Part shown: positions 9,159-20,175 of the stretch, piece after piece
Layout of the letters: each line of letters starts with the position of its first letter
Position numbering within the stretch: position 1 is the stretch's first letter
Assembly: GCF_003595195.1 (NCBI RefSeq)
Contig: NZ_CP032418.1
Location: 1,980,001 to 2,044,000, forward strand
From: Paenisporosarcina cavernae
GTDB lineage: Bacteria > Bacillota > Bacilli > Bacillales_A > Planococcaceae
DNA: 64,000 nucleotides
Direction: 5' to 3'
Notes under the pieces: model-generated
Databases searched by the model: none
Told to the model about the DNA's origin: nothing
What the model saw: the letters and a program-made list of their open reading frames with translations, nothing else
Program-made: the position numbers and the translations under genes

Positions 9159-10772
9159 TTATTCGAAGTCTACTGTTTCCAATTTATCTGAACCAGTTGG
9201 ATGTGGTAAGAAACCAGTAATGTCCGCACGGCCAGCTAACAATGGTGTTGAGTGTGCAATTGGTACCCATGGTGCATCGTCAAAAATGATTTCTTGAGCT
9301 TGCATATATAGGTCATTACGTGCATCTTCATCAACAGTAGATTGCGCTTCAATCAGGATGTCGTGTAATTCGTCGTTGCTATAGTATGAATAGTTATTGC
9401 TTCCAATGTTGTCTTTGTCTAACAGAACGTAAATGAAGTTATCAGCATCTCCATTATCACCAGTCCATCCTAGTAAGAATGCATCTGCTTCTCCGTTACG
9501 TGCTTTTTCTAAATACGTAGCCCACTCGTATGAAACGATGTTTGCTTTGATTCCAACATCAGCTAAGTTCTTTTGCATTGCTTCCGCTACTTTTTGACCA
9601 TCAGGCATATAAGGACGTGGAACAGGCATAGCCCATAGATCCATTTCAAAGCCATCAGGGAAGCCAGCTTCTGCTAACAATTCTTTTGCTTTTGCTGGAT
9701 CGTAATCGTATCCAGGAATATCGTCATTGTATCCACCGATTACTGGAGGCATAGGGTTTTTCGCAACTTCTGCACGGCCTTCGAAGAATGCATCCACAAT
9801 CGCCTGCTTATCAATTGCATGGTTAATCGCTTGACGTACTAATTTGTTGTCAAACGGAGGTCGTGTGCTTGTTAAACCAAGGTACCCTACGTTCATAGAA
9901 GGACGTTCAAACAATTGTAACTCGTCATTACTTTCAACAGTTGCTCCATCAGCAGGGTTTACACCATCTGCTAAATCAATTTCACCAGTAGTTAAAGCGT
10001 TTAAACGAGCAGAGTTATCTGGAATAGAACGGAAGATAACTTTGTCTAACTTCGGAAGGCCATCTTGCCAGTAGTCTTCGTTTTTCTCGATTGTAATAGA
10101 GTCATTACGTTTCCATTCTACGAACTTAAATGGTCCAGTACCAACTGGATTGTCACCAAACGCTTCCCCTTTTTCTTCAACTGCAGCCGGGCTAGCAATT
10201 GCGAATGGGCTCATTGCAATATTTTTTAAGAATGGTGCTTGTGGACGTTTCAGTTTGAAAACAACTTTGTAATCGCCATCAGCAGTTACTGAATCAATTA
10301 CGTGGCCTTCATCCCCTTTGTATCCACCAAACATAGAAGAATAATAGTAGAAATCTTCCCCAGAACCATTTGCCCAACGATCGAAGTTGAATACAACTGC
10401 ATCCGCGTTGAAGTCTGTTCCATCATGGAATTTGATTCCTTCGTTTAACGTAAACGTGTATGTTAAACCATCATCTGACGCTTCCCATTCTTTTGCAAGA
10501 CCAGGATGAATTTCTGTATCTTGGTCGCCAAAGTTTACAAGCGTTTCAAAAACGTTTTTTGTTACTTTAAAAGATTCTCCATCTGTTACTGTTGCCGGAT
10601 CTAGAGATACCGAATCTCCACCGCGACCGAATACTAAAATCTTCGGTTTAGAGCTATCTCCACCATTATCTCCATTTGCATTATCGTCATCACCAGATGA
10701 ACATGCAGCTAAGATGGTAGAAAGGGTTAAAACTAGAAGTACAGCTAAAGACCATAATTTCTTTTTACTCAA
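9159..10772 (-). CDS. Peptide-binding lipoprotein of ABC importer
   Basis: Family 5 extracellular solute-binding protein (537 residues), similar to DppA/AppA. The N-terminus has a lipoprotein signal: basic SKKK, a hydrophobic stretch, then lipobox LAAC with the lipidated Cys at residue 24, followed by an Asp/Asn-rich linker. I chose the TTG at 10772 because GGAGGGG stands seven bases before it. An upstream ATG at 10802 overlaps the previous stop (ATGA) and would add ten residues, so it remains possible. It captures peptides at the outer membrane face and delivers them to the permeases. Confidence 0.88.
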   Translation of the reverse strand: MSKKKLWSLAVLLVLTLSTILAACSSGDDDNANGDNGGDSSKPKILVFGRGGDSVSLDPATVTDGESFKVTKNVFETLVNFGDQDTEIHPGLAKEWEASDDGLTYTFTLNEGIKFHDGTDFNADAVVFNFDRWANGSGEDFYYYSSMFGGYKGDEGHVIDSVTADGDYKVVFKLKRPQAPFLKNIAMSPFAIASPAAVEEKGEAFGDNPVGTGPFKFVEWKRNDSITIEKNEDYWQDGLPKLDKVIFRSIPDNSARLNALTTGEIDLADGVNPADGATVESNDELQLFERPSMNVGYLGLTSTRPPFDNKLVRQAINHAIDKQAIVDAFFEGRAEVAKNPMPPVIGGYNDDIPGYDYDPAKAKELLAEAGFPDGFEMDLWAMPVPRPYMPDGQKVAEAMQKNLADVGIKANIVSYEWATYLEKARNGEADAFLLGWTGDNGDADNFIYVLLDKDNIGSNNYSYYSNDELHDILIEAQSTVDEDARNDLYMQAQEIIFDDAPWVPIAHSTPLLAGRADITGFLPHPTGSDKLETVDFE

Positions 10773-10798
10773 TTTGACCCCTCCATATTGTGTATTTA

Positions 10799-11782
10799 TC
10801 ATTGTTGCATCTCCCCATTATATAAATGGCATGCAACAGAATGACCGGATTCAACTTCTTCCAATTTTGGAACCACTTGCGTGCACACATCCATTTTGAA
10901 AGGACAACGTGTGTGGAATGTGCATCCACTTGGTGGATTGGAAGGACTTGGGATATCTCCCTTAATAATAATTTGCTCTCTCGTAAAGTTCGGGTCAGGA
11001 ACCGGAACTGCAGAAAGTAGCGCTTTGGTGTATGGATGCAAAGGTTTGTCATATAGACCTTCGCTTGATGCAAGTTCCACCATTTTCCCTAAATACATTA
11101 CGCCTACACGATCGCTAATATGTCGAACGACACCAAGATCATGAGCAATAAAGATGTATGTTAACTTCAAGTCTTTCTGCAAGTCTTGCATTAAATTAAG
11201 AACTTGCGACTGAATGGAAACATCGAGTGCAGACACTGGTTCATCCGCTATTATCAATTTCGGATTTGTCATCAAAGCGCGTGCAATTCCTATTCGTTGA
11301 CGTTGCCCACCACTAAATTGGTGTGGATAACGCTTCGCATGATAGCTACTCAATCCTACTATTTCTAATAACTCATATACTTTTTTCTTCCGTTCTTTCG
11401 CATCACCTATACCATGAACAATCAACGGTTCTTCTAATATTTTCCCGATTGTATGACGAGGATTTAAGGAAGCGTAAGGATCTTGAAAGACCATTTGAAT
11501 TTCTCGACGAGCTTTACGCATCTCTTCTTTTGATGCTTCGGTTAAAACTCTGCCGTTAAATGTCACTTTACCTTCTGTAGGATCAAGTAGACGCATGAGC
11601 ATTCGACCCGTAGTCGACTTACCACAGCCAGATTCTCCAACAATCCCAAGTGTTTCTCCCTCATAAACTTCGAAGGAAACATCGTCAACGGCCTTCACGT
11701 GACCTGCTTCTCTTGCTAATAAACCTTTTTTAATTGGGAAATACTTTTTTAATCCTTCAACTTTCAACAGTGGCTCTGTCAT
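10799..11782 (-). CDS. Peptide ABC importer ATPase, DppF/OppF type
   Basis: ATP-binding subunit (327 residues) with Walker A GESGCGKST, signature SGGQRQR, Walker B LIIADEP and the C-terminal oligopeptide-ABC extension with cysteines (CTFHTRCPFKMDVC), a possible iron-sulfur site in this family. Its start lies 26 bp inside the preceding ATPase gene, so translation is probably coupled. Gene order ATPase-ATPase-binding protein-permease-permease is that of the B. subtilis app operon. Confidence 0.93.
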   Translation of the reverse strand: MTEPLLKVEGLKKYFPIKKGLLAREAGHVKAVDDVSFEVYEGETLGIVGESGCGKSTTGRMLMRLLDPTEGKVTFNGRVLTEASKEEMRKARREIQMVFQDPYASLNPRHTIGKILEEPLIVHGIGDAKERKKKVYELLEIVGLSSYHAKRYPHQFSGGQRQRIGIARALMTNPKLIIADEPVSALDVSIQSQVLNLMQDLQKDLKLTYIFIAHDLGVVRHISDRVGVMYLGKMVELASSEGLYDKPLHPYTKALLSAVPVPDPNFTREQIIIKGDIPSPSNPPSGCTFHTRCPFKMDVCTQVVPKLEEVESGHSVACHLYNGEMQQ

Positions 11783-12776
11783 CTACGTGCACCTCCTCGT
11801 TTTCATATAAGAAGCACCGTGTTTGGTGCACCGGAGATGTTTGATACAAGTCAGGATTTTCTGTTAGACACTTATCAAACGCAAACTCACAGCGTGCTGC
11901 AAATCGACATCCTTGTTTAATCGACCCTGGTCTCGGAACATTTCCTGGTATCGAATATAGACGTTGTTTTTTGTAGCGCATATCAGGAACAGATTGCAGC
12001 AATCCTTTTGTATAAGGATGTTGCGGGTCTTTGAAAATAATATCTACTGGACCTTGCTCAACAATTTGCCCTGCATACATCACGATGACGCGCTCGCACG
12101 TTTCAGCCACAACACCTAAATCATGGGTAATTAATAATACGGCTGTATTTAAGCGTTCATTTAAATCTTTCATTAACTGTAAAATTTGCGCTTGAATCGT
12201 TACATCTAGAGCGGTTGTCGGCTCATCTGCGATTAACACTTTCGGGTCACATACGAGTGACATCGCGATCATAACACGCTGTCTCATTCCACCCGAAAGT
12301 TGATGAGGATATTCTTTCATTAGTTCTGAAGCTCTTGGAAGCCCAACTAAAGTCATCATTTCTACTGCTCGATTTCTCGCCTGTGCTTTCGACCAATCTT
12401 TTTTATGTAACAAAATCGCTTCCATCAGTTGATTACCAATGGTAAAAAGTGGGTTTAAAGAAGTCATCGGTTCTTGGAATATCATCGCGACTTCGTTTCC
12501 TCGTACAGATCGCATTTCTTTTTCATTTAATTTCAATAAATCTCTATTTCCGTATAAGATTTCACCACTTGTAATTTTCCCAGGAGGGCTTTGAACCAGA
12601 CCCATAATAGAAAGAGAGGTGACACTTTTCCCACACCCTGATTCGCCTACAATACCTAAGACTTCTCCTTCATGAATCGAGAAATCAATATGATCTACCG
12701 CCGGAATTACCCCGTCATCTGTGAAAAAGGATGTCTGCAGATCCTTTACTTGAAGAATTGCTTTTCGCTCGCTCAT
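11757..12776 (-). CDS. Peptide ABC importer ATPase, DppD/OppD type
   Basis: First gene of the importer operon (339 residues). It has Walker A GESGCGKSV, Q-loop FQEPMTSLNP, signature LSGGMRQR and Walker B VLIADEPTTALD, and ends with the oligopeptide-specific extension (CRFAARCEFAFDKC). The start at 12776 (MSERKAIL) follows AAGGGGG; an ATG at 12839 lies over the -10 promoter element and is rejected. It works as a heterodimer with the DppF-type subunit. Confidence 0.92.
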   Translation of the reverse strand: MSERKAILQVKDLQTSFFTDDGVIPAVDHIDFSIHEGEVLGIVGESGCGKSVTSLSIMGLVQSPPGKITSGEILYGNRDLLKLNEKEMRSVRGNEVAMIFQEPMTSLNPLFTIGNQLMEAILLHKKDWSKAQARNRAVEMMTLVGLPRASELMKEYPHQLSGGMRQRVMIAMSLVCDPKVLIADEPTTALDVTIQAQILQLMKDLNERLNTAVLLITHDLGVVAETCERVIVMYAGQIVEQGPVDIIFKDPQHPYTKGLLQSVPDMRYKKQRLYSIPGNVPRPGSIKQGCRFAARCEFAFDKCLTENPDLYQTSPVHQTRCFLYENEEVHVDDRATVES

Positions 12777-12802
12777 GCTGTTCCCCCTTTTACACAGTTT
12801 AT

Positions 12803-12817
12803 TAATATCAGAATATT
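12803..12817 (-). promoter_or_regulatory. Possible CodY box of the peptide importer operon
   Basis: TAATATCAGAATATT matches the CodY consensus AATTTTCWGAAAATT at 11 of 15 positions and keeps the central TCWGAA. It lies just downstream of the -10, where CodY would block transcription. Peptide importers are known CodY targets in Bacillus, but a four-mismatch site is weak evidence. Confidence 0.4.
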
Positions 12818-12830
12818 TTATATGTTCTTT

Positions 12831-12858
12831 ATTATACAAATAGAAATTATTTTTGCAA
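12831..12858 (-). promoter_or_regulatory. Sigma-A promoter of the peptide importer operon
   Basis: On the minus strand TTGCAA (12858-12853) and a perfect TATAAT (12836-12831) are separated by 16 bp, about 55 bp upstream of the first gene. Confidence 0.8.
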
Positions 12859-12907
12859 TAGTTAATTTGTTATCTGTTAGAACTTTTGACCTACTTGAAA
12901 ATAAAGG

Positions 12908-12934
12908 AAAAACCCTTCAACTATTGAAGGGTTT
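12908..12934 (-). terminator. Terminator overlapping the end of the ygaD-like gene
   Basis: Stem AAACCCTTCAA/TTGAAGGGTTT with a three-base loop that is the stop codon itself, then TTTTT on the minus strand. The last codons and the terminator share bases. Confidence 0.9.
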
Positions 12935-14693
12935 CAGGTGTGGCTGGTTTATCTAGTTGTTGTACTTGGAATAAATTGAAGTACGTTCCTTTGGCTTGCA
13001 TCAGTTCATCATGCGTTCCTTGCTCTTTTAACTCACCATGATCAATGACGAAAATCTGGTCAGCATGCGTAATCGTGGATAGACGATGCGCAACAATTAT
13101 CGTTGTTCTATCTGAAACTAATCGCTCCAGAGAATCTTGGATAAGCGCTTCACTTTCTAAGTCTAGAGCGGATGTCGCTTCATCTAAAACTAAGATCGGC
13201 GGATTTTTTAAAAACACACGTGCAATTGCCACACGCTGCTTTTGACCACCGGATAATTTCACTCCGCGTTCGCCGACTTTCGTATCGTATCCTTGCGGAA
13301 GTGTTTCAATGAAGTCATGAGCGTTAGCTGCTTTTGCAGCTGCTACTACTTCCTCAAAAGTTGCCTCGGGTTTCCCCATTTTAATATTCGACAGGACAGA
13401 ATCGCTAAACAAAATATTATCTTGTAGTACGATACCAATTTGATCTCGTAATGATTTCACTTGAAGACTTTTCACATCATGGTCATCAATTCGAATGGCA
13501 CCTTTTTGTGCGTCATAAAATCGTGGGATTAAGCTAACGATGGTTGATTTCCCGCCGCCACTCATTCCGACAAAAGCAGCAGTCTGACCCGGTTTTACTT
13601 CAAACGACATGTCCTTTAACACTAAATCGTTCTCATCTTCATAATAAAAAAACACGTGATCAAACGTTAACTTACCATCTGCGGTTTTCAACTGACGGGC
13701 ATTACTTGCATCTTGAATATCATACGACTCATCCATTAATTCAAAAACGCGGTCCATAGATGCATATGCTTGCGTTAATGTTGTAGAAGAATTCACGAGG
13801 CGTCGAAGAGGGTTATACAATCGTTCAATATATGCAATGAATGCCACCATCGTACCGACCGTTAAATTTCCTTCAATAACTTGATATCCGGCATAGCCAA
13901 TAACAAGTAACGGTGCCACTTCTGTAATTGTATTCACGACTGCAAATGCCTTCGCATTCCATTTTGTATGATCAATTGCTTTATCTAAAAACTCTCCATT
14001 TGCCTCATCAAAGAGGCCTTGTTCATGCTTTTCTAATCCAAAGCTTTTAATCACGCTCATGCCTTGTACTCGTTCATGCAAGTAACTTTGTACACCTGCA
14101 AGTGCTTGTGAGCGTTTTTTCGTTAAATCTCGTAATCTACCAAAGAAATATTTCACGCTAAATGCGTAAAACGGGAAAGCAAGTAACGTCACAATCGTCA
14201 GCGGAATATCCATCGTTAACATGATTCCTACTGCGATGATAATGGTAGCAAGGTCTAACCATAAGTTCATTAACGCAATCATTACAAAGTTTTTCGTTTG
14301 CTCTACGTCATTAATTACACGAGAAATTACTTCACCTGCGCGTGTATTAGAATAATAGCGCATCGATAATTTTTGAAGATGACCATATAAATTTTGACGG
14401 ATATCAAATAATATCTTGTTACTGACTAGTTGTGCATAATATTGACGATAGTACTCGATTGGTGGTCGCAAAAAGAAAAATACAAGCGCCGTTCCACCTA
14501 ACCAGTAAAATAACTGTCTCATTTTTTCGGCATCTGTTAACGCTGGCGCACCGATAATATCGTCAATAACTACTTTAATCAGGATAGGGATAAAAAGCGG
14601 AATAGCAAATTTTACGATCCCAATAACAATCGTAAACGCAATTTGCCATTTGTACGGTTTTACAAATTCCATATATCGTTTCGTTGCACTCAT
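12921..14693 (-). CDS. ygaD: ABC exporter half-transporter, YgaD type
   Basis: Fused membrane-ATPase exporter (590 residues) of the MsbA/BmrA class. An N-terminal six-helix domain (about 15-310) precedes a nucleotide-binding domain with Walker A GMSGGGKST, signature LSGGQKQR and Walker B ILVLDEATSALD. It should act as a homodimer; lipid or drug export is typical but unproven. Walker A has Gly where most relatives have Ser or Cys, a tolerated change. Position between gsaB and ygaC matches ygaD of B. subtilis. Confidence 0.88.
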   Translation of the reverse strand: MSATKRYMEFVKPYKWQIAFTIVIGIVKFAIPLFIPILIKVVIDDIIGAPALTDAEKMRQLFYWLGGTALVFFFLRPPIEYYRQYYAQLVSNKILFDIRQNLYGHLQKLSMRYYSNTRAGEVISRVINDVEQTKNFVMIALMNLWLDLATIIIAVGIMLTMDIPLTIVTLLAFPFYAFSVKYFFGRLRDLTKKRSQALAGVQSYLHERVQGMSVIKSFGLEKHEQGLFDEANGEFLDKAIDHTKWNAKAFAVVNTITEVAPLLVIGYAGYQVIEGNLTVGTMVAFIAYIERLYNPLRRLVNSSTTLTQAYASMDRVFELMDESYDIQDASNARQLKTADGKLTFDHVFFYYEDENDLVLKDMSFEVKPGQTAAFVGMSGGGKSTIVSLIPRFYDAQKGAIRIDDHDVKSLQVKSLRDQIGIVLQDNILFSDSVLSNIKMGKPEATFEEVVAAAKAANAHDFIETLPQGYDTKVGERGVKLSGGQKQRVAIARVFLKNPPILVLDEATSALDLESEALIQDSLERLVSDRTTIIVAHRLSTITHADQIFVIDHGELKEQGTHDELMQAKGTYFNLFQVQQLDKPATPETLQ

Positions 14694-14713
14694 TCTTTCA
14701 CCTCTTCCAAATG

Positions 14714-14737
14714 AAAAACCTGTTGAATGTCAACAGG
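14714..14737 (-). terminator. ygaC terminator
   Basis: Stem CCTGTTGA/TCAACAGG with a three-base loop, followed on the minus strand by TTTTT. It separates ygaC from the downstream exporter gene. Confidence 0.85.
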
Positions 14738-14739
14738 CA

Positions 14740-15288
14740 TCATTCTTCATTCATTTTCAATTGTTTGTGGAAAGCATAACGACTTGTCCAAACATCAATA
14801 AAGTCTTGTGCAAAAGGACCCTTACGCTGTTTCACCCAGCTAATTAGCTTTTCAATATTACGATATAATATCGCTTCAAGCACATCCGGATAATTCATTT
14901 GCCTCTTGTGCTCTTGAAATTCATCTTCATCTAGAATGGCATAGGACATGTCTGGAAAAACTTTCACGTCTAAATCATAATCGATGTATTTTAACGATTG
15001 GTTATCATAGATGAATGGTGAACTAATATTGCAATAATAGTAAACGCCGTCTTCACGTAACATGCAAATAATATTAAACCAATGCTCTGCATGAAAATAA
15101 CAAATGGATGGTTCCCTTGTAATCCAAGTTCTACCGTCTGATTCCGTTACTAACGTTCGCTCATTTGCTCCAATCACAATATTTTTTGTCCCTTTTAACA
15201 CCATAGTTTCTTGCCAGACTCGGTGGATGTTTCCGTCGTGTTTATAGCTGTGGATCTGAATGCTTTCCCCTTCCGTTGGTACCGACAT
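14740..15288 (-). CDS. ygaC: NtdP/YgaC, nucleoside tri- and diphosphate phosphatase family
   Basis: DUF402 protein (182 residues) closely resembling YgaC/NtdP, whose relatives hydrolyse nucleoside tri- and diphosphates with a metal. Conserved segments include [28 protein letters not shown] and [13 protein letters not shown], whose acidic residues are expected to bind metal. I chose ATG 15288, which has AAAGGTGGG and agrees with the family N-terminus; the in-frame ATG at 15321 adds eleven unmatched residues. It is monocistronic. Confidence 0.88.
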   Translation of the reverse strand: MSVPTEGESIQIHSYKHDGNIHRVWQETMVLKGTKNIVIGANERTLVTESDGRTWITREPSICYFHAEHWFNIICMLREDGVYYYCNISSPFIYDNQSLKYIDYDLDVKVFPDMSYAILDEDEFQEHKRQMNYPDVLEAILYRNIEKLISWVKQRKGPFAQDFIDVWTSRYAFHKQLKMNEE

Positions 15289-15373
15289 AATTTTGCCCAC
15301 CTTTTCGCAAAAAACGCGCACGTATATATTTGGTATGTGTCATATTATAACAACTTCGTATGTAAAACAGTAG

Positions 15374-15411
15374 CAAAAAAAATGAGCAAAGGCAAAAGCC
15401 TCTGCTCATTT
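15374..15411 (-). terminator. sspE terminator
   Basis: Stem AAATGAGCA/TGCTCATTT with inner pairing GGC/GCC, followed on the minus strand by eight T. Confidence 0.9.
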
Positions 15412-15425
15412 GGAGATTAACACCC

Positions 15426-15569
15426 TTATTTGGAACCGTTTGTAGAACGATTTGTCGCCTGACGCTTCGCAGCTTCTGATTGACGATTTTGTTGTTTTAC
15501 TTGACGAATGTCCGTTTCCGTCCCAAATTCTGCTCGTTTGTTGGGTTGGTTGTTCGGATTTTTTTCCAT
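15426..15569 (-). CDS. sspE: Gamma-type small acid-soluble spore protein
   Basis: A 47-residue protein rich in Asn, Gln, Lys and Arg. It contains one AEFGTET motif (13-19), the germination-protease cleavage sequence of gamma-SASP, followed by VKQQNRQSEAAKRQA. Gamma-SASP are amino-acid stores in the spore that are degraded on outgrowth. B. subtilis SspE is 84 residues with two such segments, so this one is a single-segment form. Its place between ygaC and fabL agrees with sspE. A perfect GGAGGTGA precedes the ATG, and a forespore-type promoter lies upstream. Confidence 0.93.
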   Translation of the reverse strand: MEKNPNNQPNKRAEFGTETDIRQVKQQNRQSEAAKRQATNRSTNGSK

Positions 15570-15592
15570 GGATGAATCACCTCCGTGCTAAA

Positions 15593-15622
15593 TAGAATGT
15601 GCAGGAAGGAAGAAATCATACA
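15593..15622 (-). promoter_or_regulatory. Possible sigma-G promoter of sspE
   Basis: On the minus strand TGTATG (15622-15617), a 17-bp spacer and CATTCTA (15599-15593) resemble the forespore sigma-F/G pattern (about GNATA and CATNNTA). Consistent with sigma-G control of gamma-SASP genes; match is partial. Confidence 0.5.
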
Positions 15623-15635
15623 TAAAAAAATTTTT

Positions 15636-17398
<1,763 letters not shown>

Positions 17399-17546
17399 CT
17401 AGTTCCCTCCAGTCATTTGGATTAAGAACATACGATTTCGGGTAATAAATATCGTACTACTTTATCGAACAATTACTTTGTTATTTTAGCAAAAATACTA
17501 TATGATGAACAAAAATTTAGAAGGTTTTAAAAAGGAGTTGATCGGC

Positions 17547-18530
17547 ATGGATACCGGAACACATATCGTAATGGGAATTGCTCTGGGTGGTATCGCCATG
17601 ATCGACCCTGTAGTAGCAGCTCACACGACAACAACAACTGCAGTTATTGCGGGAACGATTATCGGTTCACAAATTCCAGATATCGATACCGTCTTAAAGC
17701 TTCGCAATAACGCGGTATATATACGTCATCACCGAGGCATTACACACTCAATACCGGCTGTCTTACTATGGCCAATCTTGATTGCATATACACTACACTT
17801 CATTTTCCCAGCCTCCAATTTACTACATCTATGGCTGTGGTCTTTCTTAGCAGTATTTTTACACGTCTTTGTGGACATCTTTAATTCTTACGGGACACAA
17901 GCGCTACGGCCCTTTTCAAAAAAATGGGTAGCTTTGAACGTCATTAACACATTTGATCCCATTATTTTCTTCATGCATGTAGCAGGGATTCTACTATGGT
18001 CACTTGGCGCAAATCCCGTGTATACGTTTTTAATGATGTACGCAATCATCGTCATCTATTATATTTTGCGATTTATCGTGCAGTATGCAGTAAAACACAC
18101 CGTAAAACATATGATTTCGGATGCGGAAGAAATTATCGTCGCACCGACCATGACATTTTTCCAGTGGAGACTTGCAGTGTTGACCCCAACGCACCATTAC
18201 GTCGGAAGGGCATATGGACGTTCCATCACGATTTACGACAAATTTGAACGGAAAGAAATTCCCGACTCACCATTAGTAAAAGCTGCTTTAAAAGATAAAA
18301 ACCTACAAGCCTTTACGTCTTTCTCCCCTATCTATCGATGGGAAATTACCGAACATGACCACGTATACGAAGTACGACTAATCGATCTTCGCTATAGAAG
18401 CAACGATTATTATCCATTCGTAGCTGTGGCTCATTTGAATGAAGAGCTTGAAGTCGTTAATTCTTACACTGGTTGGATATTTAGCGAAGACAAACTTCAC
18501 AAAAAGCTCGACTTTACTATGCCAAACTAA
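17547..18530 (+). CDS. yfhP: YfhP, metal-dependent hydrolase family membrane protein
   Basis: A 327-residue YdjM/YfhP (DUF457-type) membrane protein with several hydrophobic helices in its first 220 residues and a soluble tail. The conserved HHRGITHS and HVFVDIFNSYG segments supply His and Asp residues typical of this putative metal hydrolase. The start at 17547 (MDTGTHIVMG) follows AAAAAGGAG and equals the family N-terminus; the upstream ATG at 17502 is not used. B. subtilis YfhP is the same length. Its reaction is unknown. Confidence 0.88.
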   Translation: MDTGTHIVMGIALGGIAMIDPVVAAHTTTTTAVIAGTIIGSQIPDIDTVLKLRNNAVYIRHHRGITHSIPAVLLWPILIAYTLHFIFPASNLLHLWLWSFLAVFLHVFVDIFNSYGTQALRPFSKKWVALNVINTFDPIIFFMHVAGILLWSLGANPVYTFLMMYAIIVIYYILRFIVQYAVKHTVKHMISDAEEIIVAPTMTFFQWRLAVLTPTHHYVGRAYGRSITIYDKFERKEIPDSPLVKAALKDKNLQAFTSFSPIYRWEITEHDHVYEVRLIDLRYRSNDYYPFVAVAHLNEELEVVNSYTGWIFSEDKLHKKLDFTMPN

Positions 18531-18577
18531 AAAGCTGATACTACCGATTGATAATTTGGTAGTACCAGCTTTTTTAT
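18531..18577 (+). terminator. yfhP terminator
   Basis: Stem AAAGCTG-TACTACC with GGTAGTA-CAGCTTT and a tail of T. Confidence 0.88.
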
Positions 18578-19010
18578 TTAGGACTTATCAAAGTGTGACT
18601 TTAACTCTGTACGATTTAGATTTGGCGAATCAAGAATCGCATACCTATTGATCTGAATCGCACACTTATTAATCGGAATCGCACACCTTGCAGGTCTAAA
18701 TAATCCCAATCTACACTTTTGATTATTAATAACCTCTTAATTTTCATACATTTCCATTCAAAAACCTTCAGAAGAATTTCGCGACAGAGAAATTCATCTA
18801 TATTCTAACTCCGTTTACCAAAATCGAACCGCAAATCTTCAAGTAATGCAATTTCTATTTTTTTCTAGTAAATATCAATAAATTTACTTAAATTGGAACT
18901 TTTTCAAGTTATATTCGTTCATGTAATTGGATAATTCTGAGATTACTTAAAAAATTCATTCATAATAAAAGAACACCGAAATCTCTTGCCCATCAAAAAG
19001 GAGCGATCAC
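18578..19010. other. 433-bp gap before the LCP gene
   Basis: No gene is visible. The first part contains the three-copy 21-bp array (18634-18696). The remainder is very AT-rich and should hold the LCP gene promoter, but no clear -35/-10 pair stands out. Confidence 0.5.
18634..18696. repeat. 21-bp tandem array, three copies
   Basis: Units begin GAATCGCA at 18634, 18655 and 18676, exactly 21 bp apart. Copies 2 and 3 share GAATCGCACAC, and copy 1 reads GAATCGCATAC. The array lies after the yfhP terminator. A weaker, diverged copy may precede it at 18613. Confidence 0.85.
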
Positions 19011-20054
19011 GTGAAGGAAAAAACTACTCGCTACGAAAAGAAAGATAATAAAATGAGCAAATGGATTATCATTGCGAGTTTATTCGCGCTTTCCGTAGTA
19101 TTGATATTTGGCATTTTTACAATTGTTCAATTGAAAAATGCGTTCGATAAATCATCCGTTGACCTGGTGCGAGAAGGAGATAAATCGGAGTTGCGAGACG
19201 AAGCGGTTATATTGAGTGATGATCCTATTTCTATCCTTTTACTTGGCATAGAGGATTATTCTAGCGAATCCGAAAATAGCCGAGCAGACACGCAGCTATT
19301 GGTAACTTTAAACCCCTCCACCCATGAAATGACGATGGTCACAATTCCAAGAGATACACGTGTGCATATCGAAAATGCAGGTGATTTCACTGGTATTCAT
19401 AAGATTAATTCTGCCTATACTTACGGCCAAATAACAGGATATGGTGCGTCAAAATTACAAATCGAGACCATCGAGAAGCTTCTTAATATTCCGATCGATT
19501 ACTTTATCGCAGTGAAATTCGATGGATTTCGTGACATTGTAAATGCATTAGATGGTGTAGATATTGATGTGAAAGAAGCTTTCTGGGAAGAAAATTTCTA
19601 TGATAAAACGAGAATTGATTTCAAGAAAGGTCTCACACACCTCAACGGTGAAGAGGCGCTCGCATTTGTCCGAATGAGAGAGCGACCTGTCAATTCCATT
19701 TATTCTCGTGATGAAAGGCAACGTCAATTTTTGGAAGTAATAATTACACAAGCAGTCTCTGCTAAAACCTTATTCACAATTGGAGAAATTTCCGATATTC
19801 TCGGGGATAATGTTCAAACAGATTTCCAGGTAAAGGACTTATATGCCCTTCAAAAACAATACGTTCAATTGAATAATTTATCCATTCGTACCTTGGAAAT
19901 AGAGGGGTCCAATCAATACGTTGGGAAAAGTGCTTTCTATCTTCCAGAGAAAAACAGCTTAGAAGAAGTGAGTCAAAAATTACGTAACATTCTAGCGCTG
20001 GAGGAAGTGGAAAATTTTGAGACAAATGCGGCTTTTGTGAATGAGGGCAGTTGA
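19011..20054 (+). CDS. LytR-CpsA-Psr family cell-wall glycopolymer ligase
   Basis: LCP-family protein (347 residues) anchored by one N-terminal membrane helix (about 18-42). The extracytoplasmic LCP domain carries SRADTQLLVT, the arginine motif IPRDTRVHI and KINSAYTYG, which bind the pyrophosphate of a lipid-linked polymer. Such enzymes attach teichoic acid or capsule to peptidoglycan. The start is GTG, with AAAAAGGAG upstream. It stands alone, convergent with the yfhJ operon. Which polymer it transfers is unknown. Confidence 0.9.
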   Translation: MKEKTTRYEKKDNKMSKWIIIASLFALSVVLIFGIFTIVQLKNAFDKSSVDLVREGDKSELRDEAVILSDDPISILLLGIEDYSSESENSRADTQLLVTLNPSTHEMTMVTIPRDTRVHIENAGDFTGIHKINSAYTYGQITGYGASKLQIETIEKLLNIPIDYFIAVKFDGFRDIVNALDGVDIDVKEAFWEENFYDKTRIDFKKGLTHLNGEEALAFVRMRERPVNSIYSRDERQRQFLEVIITQAVSAKTLFTIGEISDILGDNVQTDFQVKDLYALQKQYVQLNNLSIRTLEIEGSNQYVGKSAFYLPEKNSLEEVSQKLRNILALEEVENFETNAAFVNEGS

Positions 20055-20104
20055 CCTTGATTACCTTAAGACGAGTGAATCCAATCTTTCTCTTTGGATA
20101 AGAA

Positions 20105-20143
20105 AAAGCGGAAGTTACCACTCACAATGGTAATTTCCGCTTT
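20105..20143. terminator. Bidirectional terminator between LCP gene and yfhJ
   Basis: Stem AAAGCGGAA-TTACC with GGTAA-TTCCGCTTT. A/T tracts on both sides allow use by both convergent units. Confidence 0.8.
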
Positions 20144-20175
20144 GTACCTTATCTATTTATATCAATTAAACTTAA

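Noticed and set aside
10773-10802. ATG 10802 as start of the peptide-binding protein
   Set aside because: It forms an ATGA overlap with the upstream stop and is possible, but GGAGGGG lies inside this extension, seven bases before TTG 10772, and the lipoprotein signal is complete from there.
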